A stretch of 64,000 bases of DNA from Bin87 sp034423595 (GCA_965207025.1 OZ242258.1:2852001-2916000), one strand, 5' to 3'. Numbered from the stretch's first letter, positions 25,078 to 34,012 are shown. Notes: a model not told the origin generated them from the sequence alone. Program-made: numbers and translations.

Positions 25078-25794
25078 CTACCCCACCGCCGCCAACGCCT
25101 CCCCTATCGTAACATCCCCCGTATAAAGCGCCCGCCCAATAATCGCCGCCTCCGCTCCCGTAGGAACCAGACGAGCCACGTGCTCCGCCGCGCCCACGCC
25201 GCCGGCGGACAGCACGGCCAGCCCGCTGTCCCTCACCAGCGCCGCCGTCGCCGCGTAGTTCGGCTCCTCCAGCGTGCCGTCCCGGGAGATGTCGGTGTAG
25301 AGTAAGCGAACCACGCCCAGGTCGGCCATGCGCTGCGCCAGGTCGGTGGCGGTGATTGCCGACGTTTCCGTCCAGCCGTGGATCGCCACCAGGCCGTCGC
25401 GGGCGTCCAGCGCGACTACTACTCGCTCGCTTCCGAACCGACGGCACAGTTCCTCCACCAGTTCGGGATTCGAGACGGCGGCGGTTCCCACCACCACGCG
25501 GGCCGCGCCGGCGTCGAACAGGCCCGCCGCTGTCTCCGCGCTGCGGATGCCACCGCCCACCTGCACCGGGATGGTCAGGGTGCGGGTGATGGCGGTGATG
25601 GCGGCCAGGTTAGCCGGATTGCCCGAGTGCGCGCCGTCCAGGTCAACGATGTGCAGACGCTGGCCGCCCTCGGCCTGCCAGCGTTCCGCGACTCCCAGCG
25701 GGTCGTCGGAGAACACCGTCTCCTGCTCGTAATCGCCCTGGTACAAGCGGACGCAATTGCCACCCCGCAGGTCGATTGCCGGTATTATTTCCAT
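25078..25794 (-). CDS. hisA: HisA, phosphoribosylformimino-5-aminoimidazole carboxamide ribotide isomerase
   Basis: It has 238 residues, normal length. It catalyses the Amadori isomerisation in histidine synthesis. The TIM barrel has the first catalytic Asp in IIPAIDLRGGNCVRL (D8), the phosphate-binding VGGGIRS and the second catalytic Asp region LLYTDISRDGT, with the second phosphate motif SAGGVG. It lies downstream of hisH but separated from it by the GDYEI/retropepsin-like cassette. hisF is not in the window. Confidence 0.95.
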   Translation of the reverse strand: MEIIPAIDLRGGNCVRLYQGDYEQETVFSDDPLGVAERWQAEGGQRLHIVDLDGAHSGNPANLAAITAITRTLTIPVQVGGGIRSAETAAGLFDAGAARVVVGTAAVSNPELVEELCRRFGSERVVVALDARDGLVAIHGWTETSAITATDLAQRMADLGVVRLLYTDISRDGTLEEPNYAATAALVRDSGLAVLSAGGVGAAEHVARLVPTGAEAAIIGRALYTGDVTIGEALAAVG

Positions 25795-25798
25795 GGGT

Positions 25799-26044
25799 CT
25801 ATCCAGATACTCCGGCCGGCAGCGGCCCAGTGGGAAACCTTTCCGTCTGGTCGTTTGCCATAGTGAGATCCAGCGGCTTATCCGATATGAAGCCCAACAG
25901 GTGTGGCAAACCCGGCGGAAGCGTCAGGTGTCCGTTGAACCCGGTGTCGATGTTGGCTTCAATGCGATGAACGTGTTCATTCACGTCAAGCAATCTCAAC
26001 GGCATTACCAATTCCCGGTTATTGCCGATCCATCCGCCGGTCAC
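25799..26044 (-). pseudogene. Truncated retropepsin-like aspartic protease gene (cassette copy 1)
   Basis: 81 codons from a GTG at 26044 (AAGGGG upstream). It aligns with the genes at 34841 and 54078 through RIEANIDTGFNGHLTLPPGL, which carries the DTG active-site triad, but stops about 45-50 residues early and lacks the second half with the conserved L-(I/L)-G-M element. It is probably a decayed copy. Its stop is 5 bases before the hisA start. Confidence 0.65.
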
Positions 26045-26065
26045 CGTTCACCCGCCCCTTAATCG

Positions 26066-26320
26066 CTACCGTATCCTGGGAATTTTGAAAACCGCCGGGT
26101 ATCCGATCCTGATCGTGTAAATGACACCATCTGGTTGCCGTTCTTCCAATTCATCCTCCGCTGCGATGAGGTCGCGATTTATGGCGTAGTCCCCCGTCAT
26201 AACGTCAATCACCAAGAACTTGCCCTTTTCCTGCGGCTCCACCAGATGCTTGATCTTAGCGTTGTATATGTTCCAGCCCAGTTCACTGCGCTTATCGAAA
26301 TCGATTTCAGGTATAGTCAT
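26066..26320 (-). CDS. Small GDYEI-type protein (cassette copy 1)
   Basis: It has 84 residues from the ATG at 26320, with a strong GGAGGTGA ribosome-binding site and 7 bases between the hisH stop and this start. The core is IYNAKIKHLVEPQEKGKFLV followed by IDVMTGDYAINRD, an acidic helix, ELEERQPD and a C-terminal strand GVIYTIRIGYPAVFKI. Homologs at 35227 and 54491 share the pattern I-x-K/E-I-x5-G/E-P-x3-K-x2-V-I-D-V-x-S/T-G-D-Y-x-I. Each is followed by a DTG-protease-like gene. Function unknown; an antitoxin- or chaperone-like partner is one possibility. Confidence 0.75.
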   Translation of the reverse strand: MTIPEIDFDKRSELGWNIYNAKIKHLVEPQEKGKFLVIDVMTGDYAINRDLIAAEDELEERQPDGVIYTIRIGYPAVFKIPRIR

Positions 26321-26327
26321 GACAGCA

Positions 26328-26966
26328 TCACCTCCTGCACTCTTCTGTGACCTGCTCCACGAAGTTGGCGTAAATCCGCAGCCCGTTGTCGCCGCTCTTC
26401 TCCGGGTGGAACTGCGTCGCCACCACGTTGTCCCGAGCGTAGATGCTGCAAAACTCAACGCCGTACTCAGTCAGGCCCGCCACGTCGCTTCCCTCCACCG
26501 GGTCGGCGTAGTAGCTGTGGACGAAGTAGAAGTGGCTATCCTGGGGGATGCCTTCCCACAGCGGATGCTCCCGCTGGAACCGCACCGTGTTCCATCCCAT
26601 GTGCGGCACCTTGAGGCCATCGGGCAGGCGACGCACCCGTCCCGGCGCCAAGCCCAGGCAATCCGCGTCGCCCTCGTCGGTAGCGTCCAGCAGCAGTTGC
26701 AGGCCCAGACAGACGCCGAGGTAAGGGCGCCCGCTGGCGATGTAGTCCAGTAGCGGGCGCACCAAACCACGCGATTGCAACGCCCGCATCGCCGACGGTC
26801 CGGAACCCTGCCCGGGCACGATCAATCCATCGGCAGCGGCGACCGCAGCCGGATCTGAAGTCACCTCAGGCGTTACGCCGGCTCTTTCAACGGCGCGGGA
26901 TACGCTGCGCAGGTTCCCCGATTCATAGTCGATGATGACGATGGTGGGTTTGGCAGACTCGGCCAT
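26328..26966 (-). CDS. hisH: HisH, glutamine amidotransferase subunit of imidazole glycerol phosphate synthase
   Basis: It has 212 residues from the ATG at 26966, 7 bases after the adenosyltransferase stop. The class I amidotransferase triad is present: nucleophile Cys in LGVCLGLQLLL, and His and Glu in ATQFHPEKSG. IIDYESGNLRSV at the N-terminus and GLKVPHMGWNTV are HisH signatures. It supplies ammonia to HisF. Confidence 0.95.
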   Translation of the reverse strand: MAESAKPTIVIIDYESGNLRSVSRAVERAGVTPEVTSDPAAVAAADGLIVPGQGSGPSAMRALQSRGLVRPLLDYIASGRPYLGVCLGLQLLLDATDEGDADCLGLAPGRVRRLPDGLKVPHMGWNTVRFQREHPLWEGIPQDSHFYFVHSYYADPVEGSDVAGLTEYGVEFCSIYARDNVVATQFHPEKSGDNGLRIYANFVEQVTEECRR

Positions 26967-26973
26967 CTTGCCG

Positions 26974-27567
26974 TCAGACCCGGTCGCCGGTGGCCCGCTC
27001 GATGGGAATGTCCCGGTCGTGGTAGCGGGCCAGCACAAAGAGCAGATCGCCCAGCCGGTTCAGGTAGGCGAGAATCAGCGGGTTGGTCAGGCCGCCGGCC
27101 TCCGAGAGCGCCACGACGCGGCGTTCCGCCGTGCGAATCACAGTGCGCGCCGAGTCCATGGCCGAAGACGACGGTGTGCCGCCGGGCAGAATGAACACCT
27201 GGGGCATCTGGAAGTGCGTTTCCAGTTCGTCAATAGTCTCTTCCAGGTTGTCCACCATTTCCTCGGTCACGGGCTTGAAGTGCTGGTGAAAGAGGTCGTA
27301 CTTCTCCGGGTCCGTGGCCAACTCGGCCGCCACGGTGAACAGCTCCCGCTGTAGATCACGCAGGATGTTCTTCACCTTGTCGTCGTCGGTCAGCGCGCGG
27401 GCCAGCCCCATCAGGCTGACCGCCTCGTCCGTGATGCCATACGCCTCGGTATGGGGGTTGGCTTTGGACACACGCCCGCCGTAAAGCAGGCTGGTCTCCC
27501 CCTGGTCTCCATATTTGGTATAGACGCGCTTGCGACGCGATGCTGCTGATGACGACGATGTGCTCAT
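26974..27567 (-). CDS. PduO-type cob(I)alamin adenosyltransferase
   Basis: It has 197 residues. It transfers adenosyl from ATP to cob(I)alamin to make adenosylcobalamin. Family motifs: VYTKYGDQGETSLLYGGRVSK at the N-terminus (ATP binding), LPGGTPSSSAMDSARTVIRT (residues 130-150) and LAYLNRLGDLLFVLARY at the C-terminus. It is the first gene of a short operon with hisH, the small cassette and hisA; no B12 riboswitch is recognisable upstream. Confidence 0.92.
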   Translation of the reverse strand: MSTSSSSAASRRKRVYTKYGDQGETSLLYGGRVSKANPHTEAYGITDEAVSLMGLARALTDDDKVKNILRDLQRELFTVAAELATDPEKYDLFHQHFKPVTEEMVDNLEETIDELETHFQMPQVFILPGGTPSSSAMDSARTVIRTAERRVVALSEAGGLTNPLILAYLNRLGDLLFVLARYHDRDIPIERATGDRV

Positions 27568-27644
27568 GTCAATACACTCCCAACCCGAATAGCTACGGTT
27601 GGTAATTCTAGCACTCCGGCGCCACCGCCGCCCATAGCCATCAG

Positions 27645-27774
27645 GGCCATTCGATTGTCGAGTGTGTCACTGCGACCCCGCACTTGATGCGGGGGTGGCA
27701 ATCTCGTTCCGACCACTCACAGCTCACGGGATTGCCACGTCGCTACCGCTCCTCGCAATGACAATCGAATGGCC
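27645..27774. repeat. Palindromic repeat family A, copy 4, with extended arms
   Basis: Outer arms GGCCATTCGATTGTCG and ACAATCGAATGGCC enclose family A arms. The left inner arm is interrupted by a nested hairpin, CCCGCACTTGATGCGGGGG. It occupies the middle of the 320 bp divergent gap between the adenosyltransferase and rplY; the rest holds a possible extended -10 box TGCTATGAT at 27817-27824 for rplY. Confidence 0.85.
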
Positions 27775-27887
27775 CTGCCTTGAAGCGCTGCCCTGCGCTG
27801 CCCTGACCCGGCATGTGCTATGATATGCGCTCACTATATGGGCCATACTGCTCATTATGCCATCCGTATCCAGGAGTTCCCGACACA

Positions 27888-28196
27888 ATGACCACCCAGG
27901 CGGTTTCCCTCAAACTTGAACCCCGCGCGACGTTGGGCAAAAAGGTGAAAGCCCTGCGCCGTGAAGGCATCGTGCCCGTACATCTTTACGGCCGAGACGT
28001 TCAACCCCGCGCCCTCCAGTGCGAGGTCCGAACCTTGTTGCGCGCCATCAGCCGGGCCGGCGGTGAATTCGGTCAGCCTTTGGATCTCAGCATCGCCGGT
28101 GAATCCGGCGCGTACATCGCCGAAGCGTCAGAAATCCAGTGGGATCCCCGCACCGGGGACGTGTTGCACGTGGATTTCCGCACCGTGTCGTCCTGA
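27888..28196 (+). CDS. rplY: Ribosomal protein L25, short form
   Basis: It has 102 residues from the ATG at 27888 (CAGGAG upstream). It starts SLKLEPRATLGKKVKALRRE, then GIVPVHLYGRDVQPRALQCE and ends VLHVDFRTVSS, matching the 5S rRNA-binding L25 domain. The CTC C-terminal domain of longer L25/Ctc proteins is missing. Confidence 0.9.
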   Translation: MTTQAVSLKLEPRATLGKKVKALRREGIVPVHLYGRDVQPRALQCEVRTLLRAISRAGGEFGQPLDLSIAGESGAYIAEASEIQWDPRTGDVLHVDFRTVSS

Positions 28197-28215
28197 CCAC
28201 GCCGAACTGGCCATC

Positions 28216-28242
28216 GGGGGCGGGTTAGATACCCGCCCCCGC
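28216..28242. repeat. Palindromic repeat family D, copy 4
   Basis: CGGGGGCGGGTTAGATACCC followed by GCCCCCG, shortly after the rplY stop; it could serve as a terminator. Confidence 0.75.
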
Positions 28243-28287
28243 CCTTTACCGTTTGCCGCATCCTGTCGCCGCTCCAGGAGGCCCCAC

Positions 28288-29058
28288 ATGTTCATGATTT
28301 TCCTCAGTGAGTCCGGTCTTACGGGCGCCAGCGCCAACGACCCCAACCAACCCCACCACATCCACGCCGGTCTCCTCGTCCAGGAAAGTCAGTACATATC
28401 GATGTCCGGAGAGTACGAAGCGCTGGTGCGTCGTCATTTCGGCAGCCCTCCCGGCGCCGACGGGGTGCCGGCGAACATCAGCCCCAGGCACGTGTACCAG
28501 GGCACCGGCCCCTTCCGAACCTGGCGTCCGGAACAGCGTGCCGAGTTGATACAGGACTGCCTCAGCATCCTGATCCGGCGGGAAATTCCCCTGATCGTCT
28601 CCTACATCAACAAGGATGAATACGTCACCGCCGCTGCCACCGAGGGAAACTCCCTGTACGGGGACACCGACCCGTCCCGCCTGGCCTTCAGCCGATTCCT
28701 CCTGGCGCTCACCATGTTCCTGGATGAGAACGTGATGTCCCAGATGAACCCCGACGACATCATGCAATCGGTCTGGAACGTCAACGACTACGCGATGCTG
28801 ATGGCAGGGTCCGAATCGTCGTCCATATCCGCAGCGTTGGCCGAGTTTTTAAGCGACGAATCAGATACGGTGGCGCCGTCCATCTACGACGACCTGATTG
28901 TCGCGCCCCCCGAATCCTGCGTCGGCGCGCAGTTGGTCAACATCTGCGCCTACTTCGTGCGTCGCTGGCTCCAACAGCCCGGCGTGCCCCACAGCTATGT
29001 TGAAGCCCTGCGCGACGGCCGCGTCATCCAGGTCATCTACCCCTACCAGTTCGATTAA
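28288..29058 (+). CDS. DUF3800-like protein with altered first motif
   Basis: It has 256 residues from the ATG at 28288 (CCAGGAGG upstream). The N-terminus MFMIFLSESGLTG corresponds to the DUF3800 motif F-x-D-E-S-G-x-x-G with Asp replaced by Ser. The C-terminal segment CVGAQLVNICAYFVRRWL matches the Q-L-A-D-x-x-A-Y element with Asp replaced by Asn. DUF3800 is an RNase H-like putative nuclease fold, so losing two acidic residues would suggest a catalytically dead member. The family call is moderate. Confidence 0.55.
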   Translation: MFMIFLSESGLTGASANDPNQPHHIHAGLLVQESQYISMSGEYEALVRRHFGSPPGADGVPANISPRHVYQGTGPFRTWRPEQRAELIQDCLSILIRREIPLIVSYINKDEYVTAAATEGNSLYGDTDPSRLAFSRFLLALTMFLDENVMSQMNPDDIMQSVWNVNDYAMLMAGSESSSISAALAEFLSDESDTVAPSIYDDLIVAPPESCVGAQLVNICAYFVRRWLQQPGVPHSYVEALRDGRVIQVIYPYQFD

Positions 29059-29129
29059 TCCTCTGCGACCGGCCAAACGTACTCTAGGTACAGCCGTAGA
29101 GTAAGCTTTGGTCAGTCTCGGAGGTACGG

Positions 29130-30698
29130 ATGAGGCCCTCGCCAATAATTTCCCGTTGGGGTGGCGTGTTGGCTGTCGCCCTCGCAGCTTCTGCAATCAT
29201 CGCGGCGTGCGGGCAGCCGGCCCGGAGTGATGAACCATCGCTGGCGTTGACCGAGCCGCCGCCGGCCACGGATACATCGCCCATCGCCGAATCCAGCTCC
29301 GTCCCTACCGATACTCCAACCGAATCGCCTTTCCGCCCGGTGCCGGGTGGCGGCGCCTACGACCCCAACCGTACCATGTACGGCATCTGGGACGGCCTCG
29401 GACACGATCCCGGCGACTCACTGGCCGCCCTCGAGGACACCGTATTCTATGATGACAAGTCTCAGGCTTATGTCATCCTGGAGGCCCTCAAGTTCTTCAA
29501 CCTCGACGTCGCCCGCGCCGGCCTGGACACTCTCACCGAGCTGACCGGGCAGGACTTCGACTTTGACCGGCGGCGGTGGCGCGAATACGTCGGCGCACGG
29601 GAGGATGAATACGCCCCGCCGTCCGACTACGGGCGTTGGAAAGTGAACGGTCTGGCTATAATAGACCCAGATATGGCCGCCCTGCTGGAACCCGGCATTG
29701 AGCATTCCCGCGTCAATCTCACCGAAGTCGTCTGGGGCGGTGTCCGGGTGGATGGTATCCCGCCGCTGGAGCACCCACCCCACGTACTGCCCGAGCAGGC
29801 AACCTACCTCTGGCCCGATGACCGGGTATTTGGCGTTTCCATCAAAGGCGAGCACCGCGCCTACCCCCTCCGCGTGATGAACGCCCACGAGCTTGCCAAC
29901 GACACGTTGGGCGGCGAACCCATCTCGCTGGTGTATTGAACCCTCTGCGGCACCGGAATCGTGTATTCCGGCATCGTCAACGGCGAACCCACCACCTTCG
30001 GCACCTCCGGCCTGCTCTACCGCAGCAACAAGGTGATGTACGACCGGGCCACTCGCTCCCTGTGGAACCAGTTCATCGGGGAGCCGGTCATCGGGCCGCT
30101 GGCCGAATCCGGCATCCGTCAACCCTTCTTCCCCTCAGTGGTCACCACGTGGGGCGAATGGTGGGACGAGCACCCCGACACCACGGTACTGGCGCAGGAC
30201 ACCGGCGTCTATCCCGCCGAGTTCTACGTGCCCGAGGACAACCCCCTCGCCATCTATTACAACTACTTCACCTCCGATGAGGTAATGTTCCCGGTATGGC
30301 TCCGTGATGAGACCTTTGAACCCAAAACTGTAGTGGTCGGCTTGTCTATCGGCGAATCGGCCAAAGCCTACACAGTGCAGGACTTGCAGGATACCCGGCT
30401 GGTCAACGACACCGTGGGCGGGATGAACGTAACAGTAGTGGCGTCGCCCGAATCGAGGGCCGGCCGCATCTACGAGCGCGGCGATCTGACCTTCGCGCCG
30501 ACGGACGACGATAATCCCAACCTGGCGCCGGCCGCGTTGGTGGACGATACCGGAGTGCGCTGGACGGTTACCGAGGAGGCTCTGATCGCCGATGCGGACC
30601 CTGCGCAACGGTTGCCGCGCATCCCCAGCATCACTTCGTTCTGGTTCGGCTGGTTCCAGTACCACCCGGACACGGAGGTTTATGGACCGGACGGGTAA
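29130..30698 (+). CDS. DUF3179 lipoprotein, candidate selenoprotein (UGA at codon 270)
   Basis: Read through the TGA at 29937-29939, the protein has 522 residues. A lipoprotein signal ends at Cys27 (IIAAC), then a Ser/Thr/Pro linker, then the DUF3179 domain. The family normally reads PISxxYC-x-LCG at this point; here the sequence is PISLVY-UGA-TLCGTG, so UGA replaces the first Cys of CxxC. The frame continues another 252 codons with clear homology (TFGTSGLLYRSNKVMYDRAT; SLWNQFIGEPV), including GIYERGDL-type C-terminal parts. A hairpin with SECIS-like geometry follows. The alternative is a TGC-to-TGA nonsense mutation. DUF3179 has no established biochemical role; the CxxC suggests a redox or metal site outside the membrane. 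Confidence 0.8.
29937..29971 (+). promoter_or_regulatory. Putative bacterial SECIS element after UGA in the DUF3179 gene
   Basis: The UGA is followed by 13 bases and then a perfect 7 bp stem CCGGAAT/ATTCCGG (29953-29959 with 29965-29971) closing a 5-base loop CGTGT. The loop begins about 21 bases after the UGA with G as its second base, which fits known bacterial SECIS spacing (loop roughly 16-37 bases downstream, G at the loop start). Confidence 0.6.
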
Positions 30699-30775
30699 TG
30701 CGATGTCCCTCGACAAAGTTACAAATTCCAAACTTTAAGCGCTGCGCGACTAGCGTAGGTTTTGGGTAAGTCGTA

Positions 30776-31135
30776 TCAATCCAGCGCTTCGAGCAAATCC
30801 ATCAACCGCTCTACGTCGTCCAAGCCTACCCGCACTGTACTAACGTCCATTAGATTTTCGTAGAAGTTGGTATGCAGACTATTCGCAGCGTGGAACCGAC
30901 GGCGCAGGTCATCATCGTGAGTCTCGTTCGCCAGTCGGTCAATGACCGCGAAGAACGCCGCATGGCTTTTGTGCATCCAGCCGCGTCGTTCGGAAATAGC
31001 CTTGAGCATCTGAGCCGCAGCGCCCCAACCCTTTTCGGACGCTTGCCTGGCGTCTCCCCGCTCCAACTCAGAACGTGCCTGCGCCAGAAGGTGCCGGCCG
31101 GCGGCTTGGTAAGTGGTTGCGGTCGTCATGGTCAC
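30776..31135 (-). CDS. PaREP1/HEPN-type small protein
   Basis: It has 119 residues. The pattern LLAQARSELERGDARQASEK, then GWGAAAQMLKAISERRGWMH and KSHAAFF fits the PaREP1/HEPN family, whose members bind or cleave RNA and often pair with nucleotidyltransferases. A distant tandem pair of relatives is at 41687 and 42069. The 196 bp to the next gene contain nothing recognised. Confidence 0.7.
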   Translation of the reverse strand: MTMTTATTYQAAGRHLLAQARSELERGDARQASEKGWGAAAQMLKAISERRGWMHKSHAAFFAVIDRLANETHDDDLRRRFHAANSLHTNFYENLMDVSTVRVGLDDVERLMDLLEALD

Positions 31136-31331
31136 CCCATATCAAGGTCGGTCTGAGAACATTATACATACTCAGCGACTTCAAACCTCCACTCGCAAAC
31201 TTGCACATTCCCGACCTCGCTTGCAATAATGGAACCTATAAAAACGTGAATGTAATAACGTCAGTGAAGATACAGGTAATGAACAAAACTGAACCCTCGA
31301 TTTCCGATACACGATTTGACAGGCATAACTC

Positions 31332-33068
31332 ATGGCTGAAACGTTTATAAACGAGACCGTCCGCTACGAACCCAACGAAAACCCACCAAACTCCCTCCTG
31401 ATCGGCGCCGGATTCCAGGGCGCGCTGGTCATGCTCGGCAGCATCGTCCTCACGGTGGTGATCGTCTTCCGCATCGCCGAGCAGCCAGCCGAGTACATAT
31501 CCTGGGGCGTATTCGCCGCTCTGCTCATCAGCGGGGCCAACACCATCCTGCAGGCGGTCCGCTTCTGGAGGTTCGGCGCCGGCCATGTCTTGGTGATGGG
31601 CACCTCCGGCACCTTCATCGCGGTCTGTATCGCGGCGCTGGTGGAGGCAGGTCCGGCCCTGATGGCCAGCCTGATCGTCGTTTCCTCCTTGGTCCAGTTC
31701 CTGCTCGCCGCCTGGTTGCCGACACTGCGCCGCATCTTCACTCCCGTGGTCACCGGCACGGTCATAATGCTCATCGCCGCCACGGTCATGCCCATCGTGT
31801 TCGATATGCTGACCGAGATCCCTGCGGGATCTCCCAGCATGGCCGCCCCCGCCGTTCTGGTAGCAACCCTGTTGACGATCCTCGCGCTGGCGCTCCGCGG
31901 GCCCAAGCCGTTGCGGCTCTGGTCCCCGGTCATTGGCACCGCCGTCGGCTGCGTGGTCGCCGCTCCCCTGGGCCTATATGACTTCCAGCTGGTGCTGGAC
32001 GCGCCCTGGTTCGGCGTTCCCCTGGGTTCCTGGCCCGGCTTGGACTTTACGCCGGGCCACCAGTTCTGGGCCCTCCTGCCCGCATTCATCGCTGTCACCA
32101 TCGTCGGCGCGATTGAGACCATCGGCGACGGCGTGGCCATCCAGCGGGTGTCCCGGCGTCGCCCCGCCGCCACCGACTATCGCGTCGTGCAGGGCGCTCT
32201 CAACGCCGACGGCCTCGGCAACCTCCTCTCCGGCATCGCCGGAACCCTTCCCAACACCACCTACTCCGGCACGATCCCCCTGGTCGAAATCACCGGCATG
32301 GCGGCGCGTCGGGTTGGCATCGCCATCGGCGTCATCCTGCTGGTCCTCGCCTTCCTGCCCAAGGCCACCGCCCTGCTGATCGCCATCCCTAGCCCGGTGG
32401 CCGCCGCATATATCGCCGTATTCTTCGCCCTGCTGTTCGTCCAGGGTATGCGCATCGTCTTCCGCGACGGCCTCGACCACCGCAAGGCCGTGGTCGTCGG
32501 CATCTCCTTCTGGGTCGGCGTGGGCTTCCAGAATGGGCTGATCTTCCCCGATTTGATCGGCGATGGCTTCTGGGCCGTGCTGCTGGGCAATGCCATGACC
32601 GCCGGCGGCATCATGGCGGTGCTCATGGCCGCCGCGCTTGAACTCACCTCGCACCGGGGACGCCGCCTCCGGCTCGCCCTGGACGAGGAGGCGCCCCGGA
32701 AGCTGTACAACTTCCTGCGCGCCTTCACCGACCGCCTGGATTGCGAACCGGCAGCCGTCAATCGCGTAACCGCCGCCGCCGAAGAGACTTTGGCCATCGT
32801 CGCCCGGGCCGACCCGCGAGGTGGCAGAGCGCCCACCCGCCTCACTGTCCGCGCCCGCCAGGACTCCGGCAACATGGAGTTGGAATTCGCCTCAGCCTTG
32901 CCCTGCGCCAACGTCGAGGACCGTCTCGCCCGCCTCGCCGAACTGCCGCCCGAACCCAACGAGGGCGAGATCCCCTACCGCCTCCTGCGCCACTACGCCT
33001 CCGAGGTCCGCCACCAGAAATATCACGGCCTCGACGTGGTAACCGTCAGCGTCTCGAGCAAAGTTTAG
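31332..33068 (+). CDS. NCS2-type (uracil/xanthine) permease fused to a histidine-kinase-like ATPase domain
   Basis: It has 578 residues. Residues 1-440 are a nucleobase:cation symporter-2 permease with about 13-14 membrane segments; the family core is seen at IVGAIETIGDGVAIQ, the GLGNLLSGIAGTLPNTTYSG segment (the substrate-site NxxG/Q region) and VAAAYIAVFFALLFVQGMRI. Residues 455-578 are soluble and resemble an HATPase_c_2 (anti-sigma/serine kinase) domain: NRVTAAAEETLAIVAR with the N-box-like helix, then strands to the end. Such a cytosolic tail is unusual for NCS2. The substrate is probably a purine or pyrimidine base. Confidence 0.82.
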   Translation: MAETFINETVRYEPNENPPNSLLIGAGFQGALVMLGSIVLTVVIVFRIAEQPAEYISWGVFAALLISGANTILQAVRFWRFGAGHVLVMGTSGTFIAVCIAALVEAGPALMASLIVVSSLVQFLLAAWLPTLRRIFTPVVTGTVIMLIAATVMPIVFDMLTEIPAGSPSMAAPAVLVATLLTILALALRGPKPLRLWSPVIGTAVGCVVAAPLGLYDFQLVLDAPWFGVPLGSWPGLDFTPGHQFWALLPAFIAVTIVGAIETIGDGVAIQRVSRRRPAATDYRVVQGALNADGLGNLLSGIAGTLPNTTYSGTIPLVEITGMAARRVGIAIGVILLVLAFLPKATALLIAIPSPVAAAYIAVFFALLFVQGMRIVFRDGLDHRKAVVVGISFWVGVGFQNGLIFPDLIGDGFWAVLLGNAMTAGGIMAVLMAAALELTSHRGRRLRLALDEEAPRKLYNFLRAFTDRLDCEPAAVNRVTAAAEETLAIVARADPRGGRAPTRLTVRARQDSGNMELEFASALPCANVEDRLARLAELPPEPNEGEIPYRLLRHYASEVRHQKYHGLDVVTVSVSSKV

Positions 33069-33127
33069 AATTCCACCCCGCAGCGCGGCTAGCGATAATT
33101 TGATGCTGAAGCAGGGACGTAGTGAAT

Positions 33128-34012
33128 CTAATCCCAGCGCACCCGCCGCCGCATCTGCGCGCTCAGCACGTCCACCGCGATTACCAGCAGCAGGTACCAC
33201 ACCAGCAGCAGAGCAACATCGTCGTAGTGGAACCACGACATCCGCAGCCGAAACTCCCGCCCCAGTCCGCCAGCGTTGAGGAATCCCACCACCACGGTGG
33301 TGCGGATCACCACCTCCCAGCGGTACATCAGGAAGGTCAGGAACAAGGGCAGCGCCTGCGGGAACACGCCGTACAGCAGTACCTTGGGGCTGGATGCGCC
33401 CGCCGCTCGCAAGGCTCGGGCCGGCGCCGGGTCCAGGTTCTCCACCACCTCCGAGGTCAGGCGGCCTACGATGCCCAGGTTGTGGATGCCAAGGGCCAGC
33501 GCGCCGGGAATGATCCCTGGCGACAGGAAAAACACGATTAGCATCGCCCACACCAACTCAGGGACGGCCCGCGTCAACGTGTAGAATACCCGCACCGCCG
33601 CATAGACGACCGCACCCGTGCGGGACGGCGCGCCACCCAGCGTACCGTCGCTGACGTTGCGAGCCCCCGGCATCAACAGGACCAGCGCGCCCACGCCAGC
33701 GATGCCCATCGCCAGCACCGACATCGCCAACGTGTTCAGTGCCAGTTGGCTTGTTTCACGCCATCGCGCTGCCTGCGCGAACGGCGACGGGCCTTCGGAT
33801 CCCATTCCGGCCAGACTGGCAAAGAACTGTCCCGCGTTCTGCCACGTGCGTTCCCTAAACAGGTCGCCGAATCCGCTGTTGCCGTCCATTAGTATGAACG
33901 CCCAGGAGGCCGCGATGAGCAACGCCATGGCGTACGCTGACCAGCGCAACACGTTGATGCGCGCTGCGACGCCTCTCGCCGGCCGCTTATTTTCCCCGCC
34001 GATGCGTTCCAT
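33128..34012 (-). CDS. phnE: Phosphonate-type ABC transporter permease 2 (PhnE-like)
   Basis: It has 294 residues. The start at ATG 34012 shares one base with the upstream stop (TGATG). About six membrane segments. PhnE signatures are visible: FYTLTRAVPELVWAMLIVFF, GIHNLGIVGRLTSEVVENLD and ALRAAGASSPKVLLYGVFPQ (EAA loop equivalent). It forms a heterodimeric channel with the neighbouring PhnE-like protein. Confidence 0.9.
   Translation of the reverse strand: MERIGGENKRPARGVAARINVLRWSAYAMALLIAASWAFILMDGNSGFGDLFRERTWQNAGQFFASLAGMGSEGPSPFAQAARWRETSQLALNTLAMSVLAMGIAGVGALVLLMPGARNVSDGTLGGAPSRTGAVVYAAVRVFYTLTRAVPELVWAMLIVFFLSPGIIPGALALGIHNLGIVGRLTSEVVENLDPAPARALRAAGASSPKVLLYGVFPQALPLFLTFLMYRWEVVIRTTVVVGFLNAGGLGREFRLRMSWFHYDDVALLLVWYLLLVIAVDVLSAQMRRRVRWD

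Noticed and set aside
27568..27644. Cobalamin riboswitch upstream of the adenosyltransferase
   Set aside because: No B12-box-like sequence or suitable paired structure could be recognised in the short leader.
29937..29939. Genome-wide recoding of UGA as tryptophan
   Set aside because: Many genes here end in TGA with the next start overlapping (ATGA or TGATG), and both in-frame UGAs align with Cys, not Trp.
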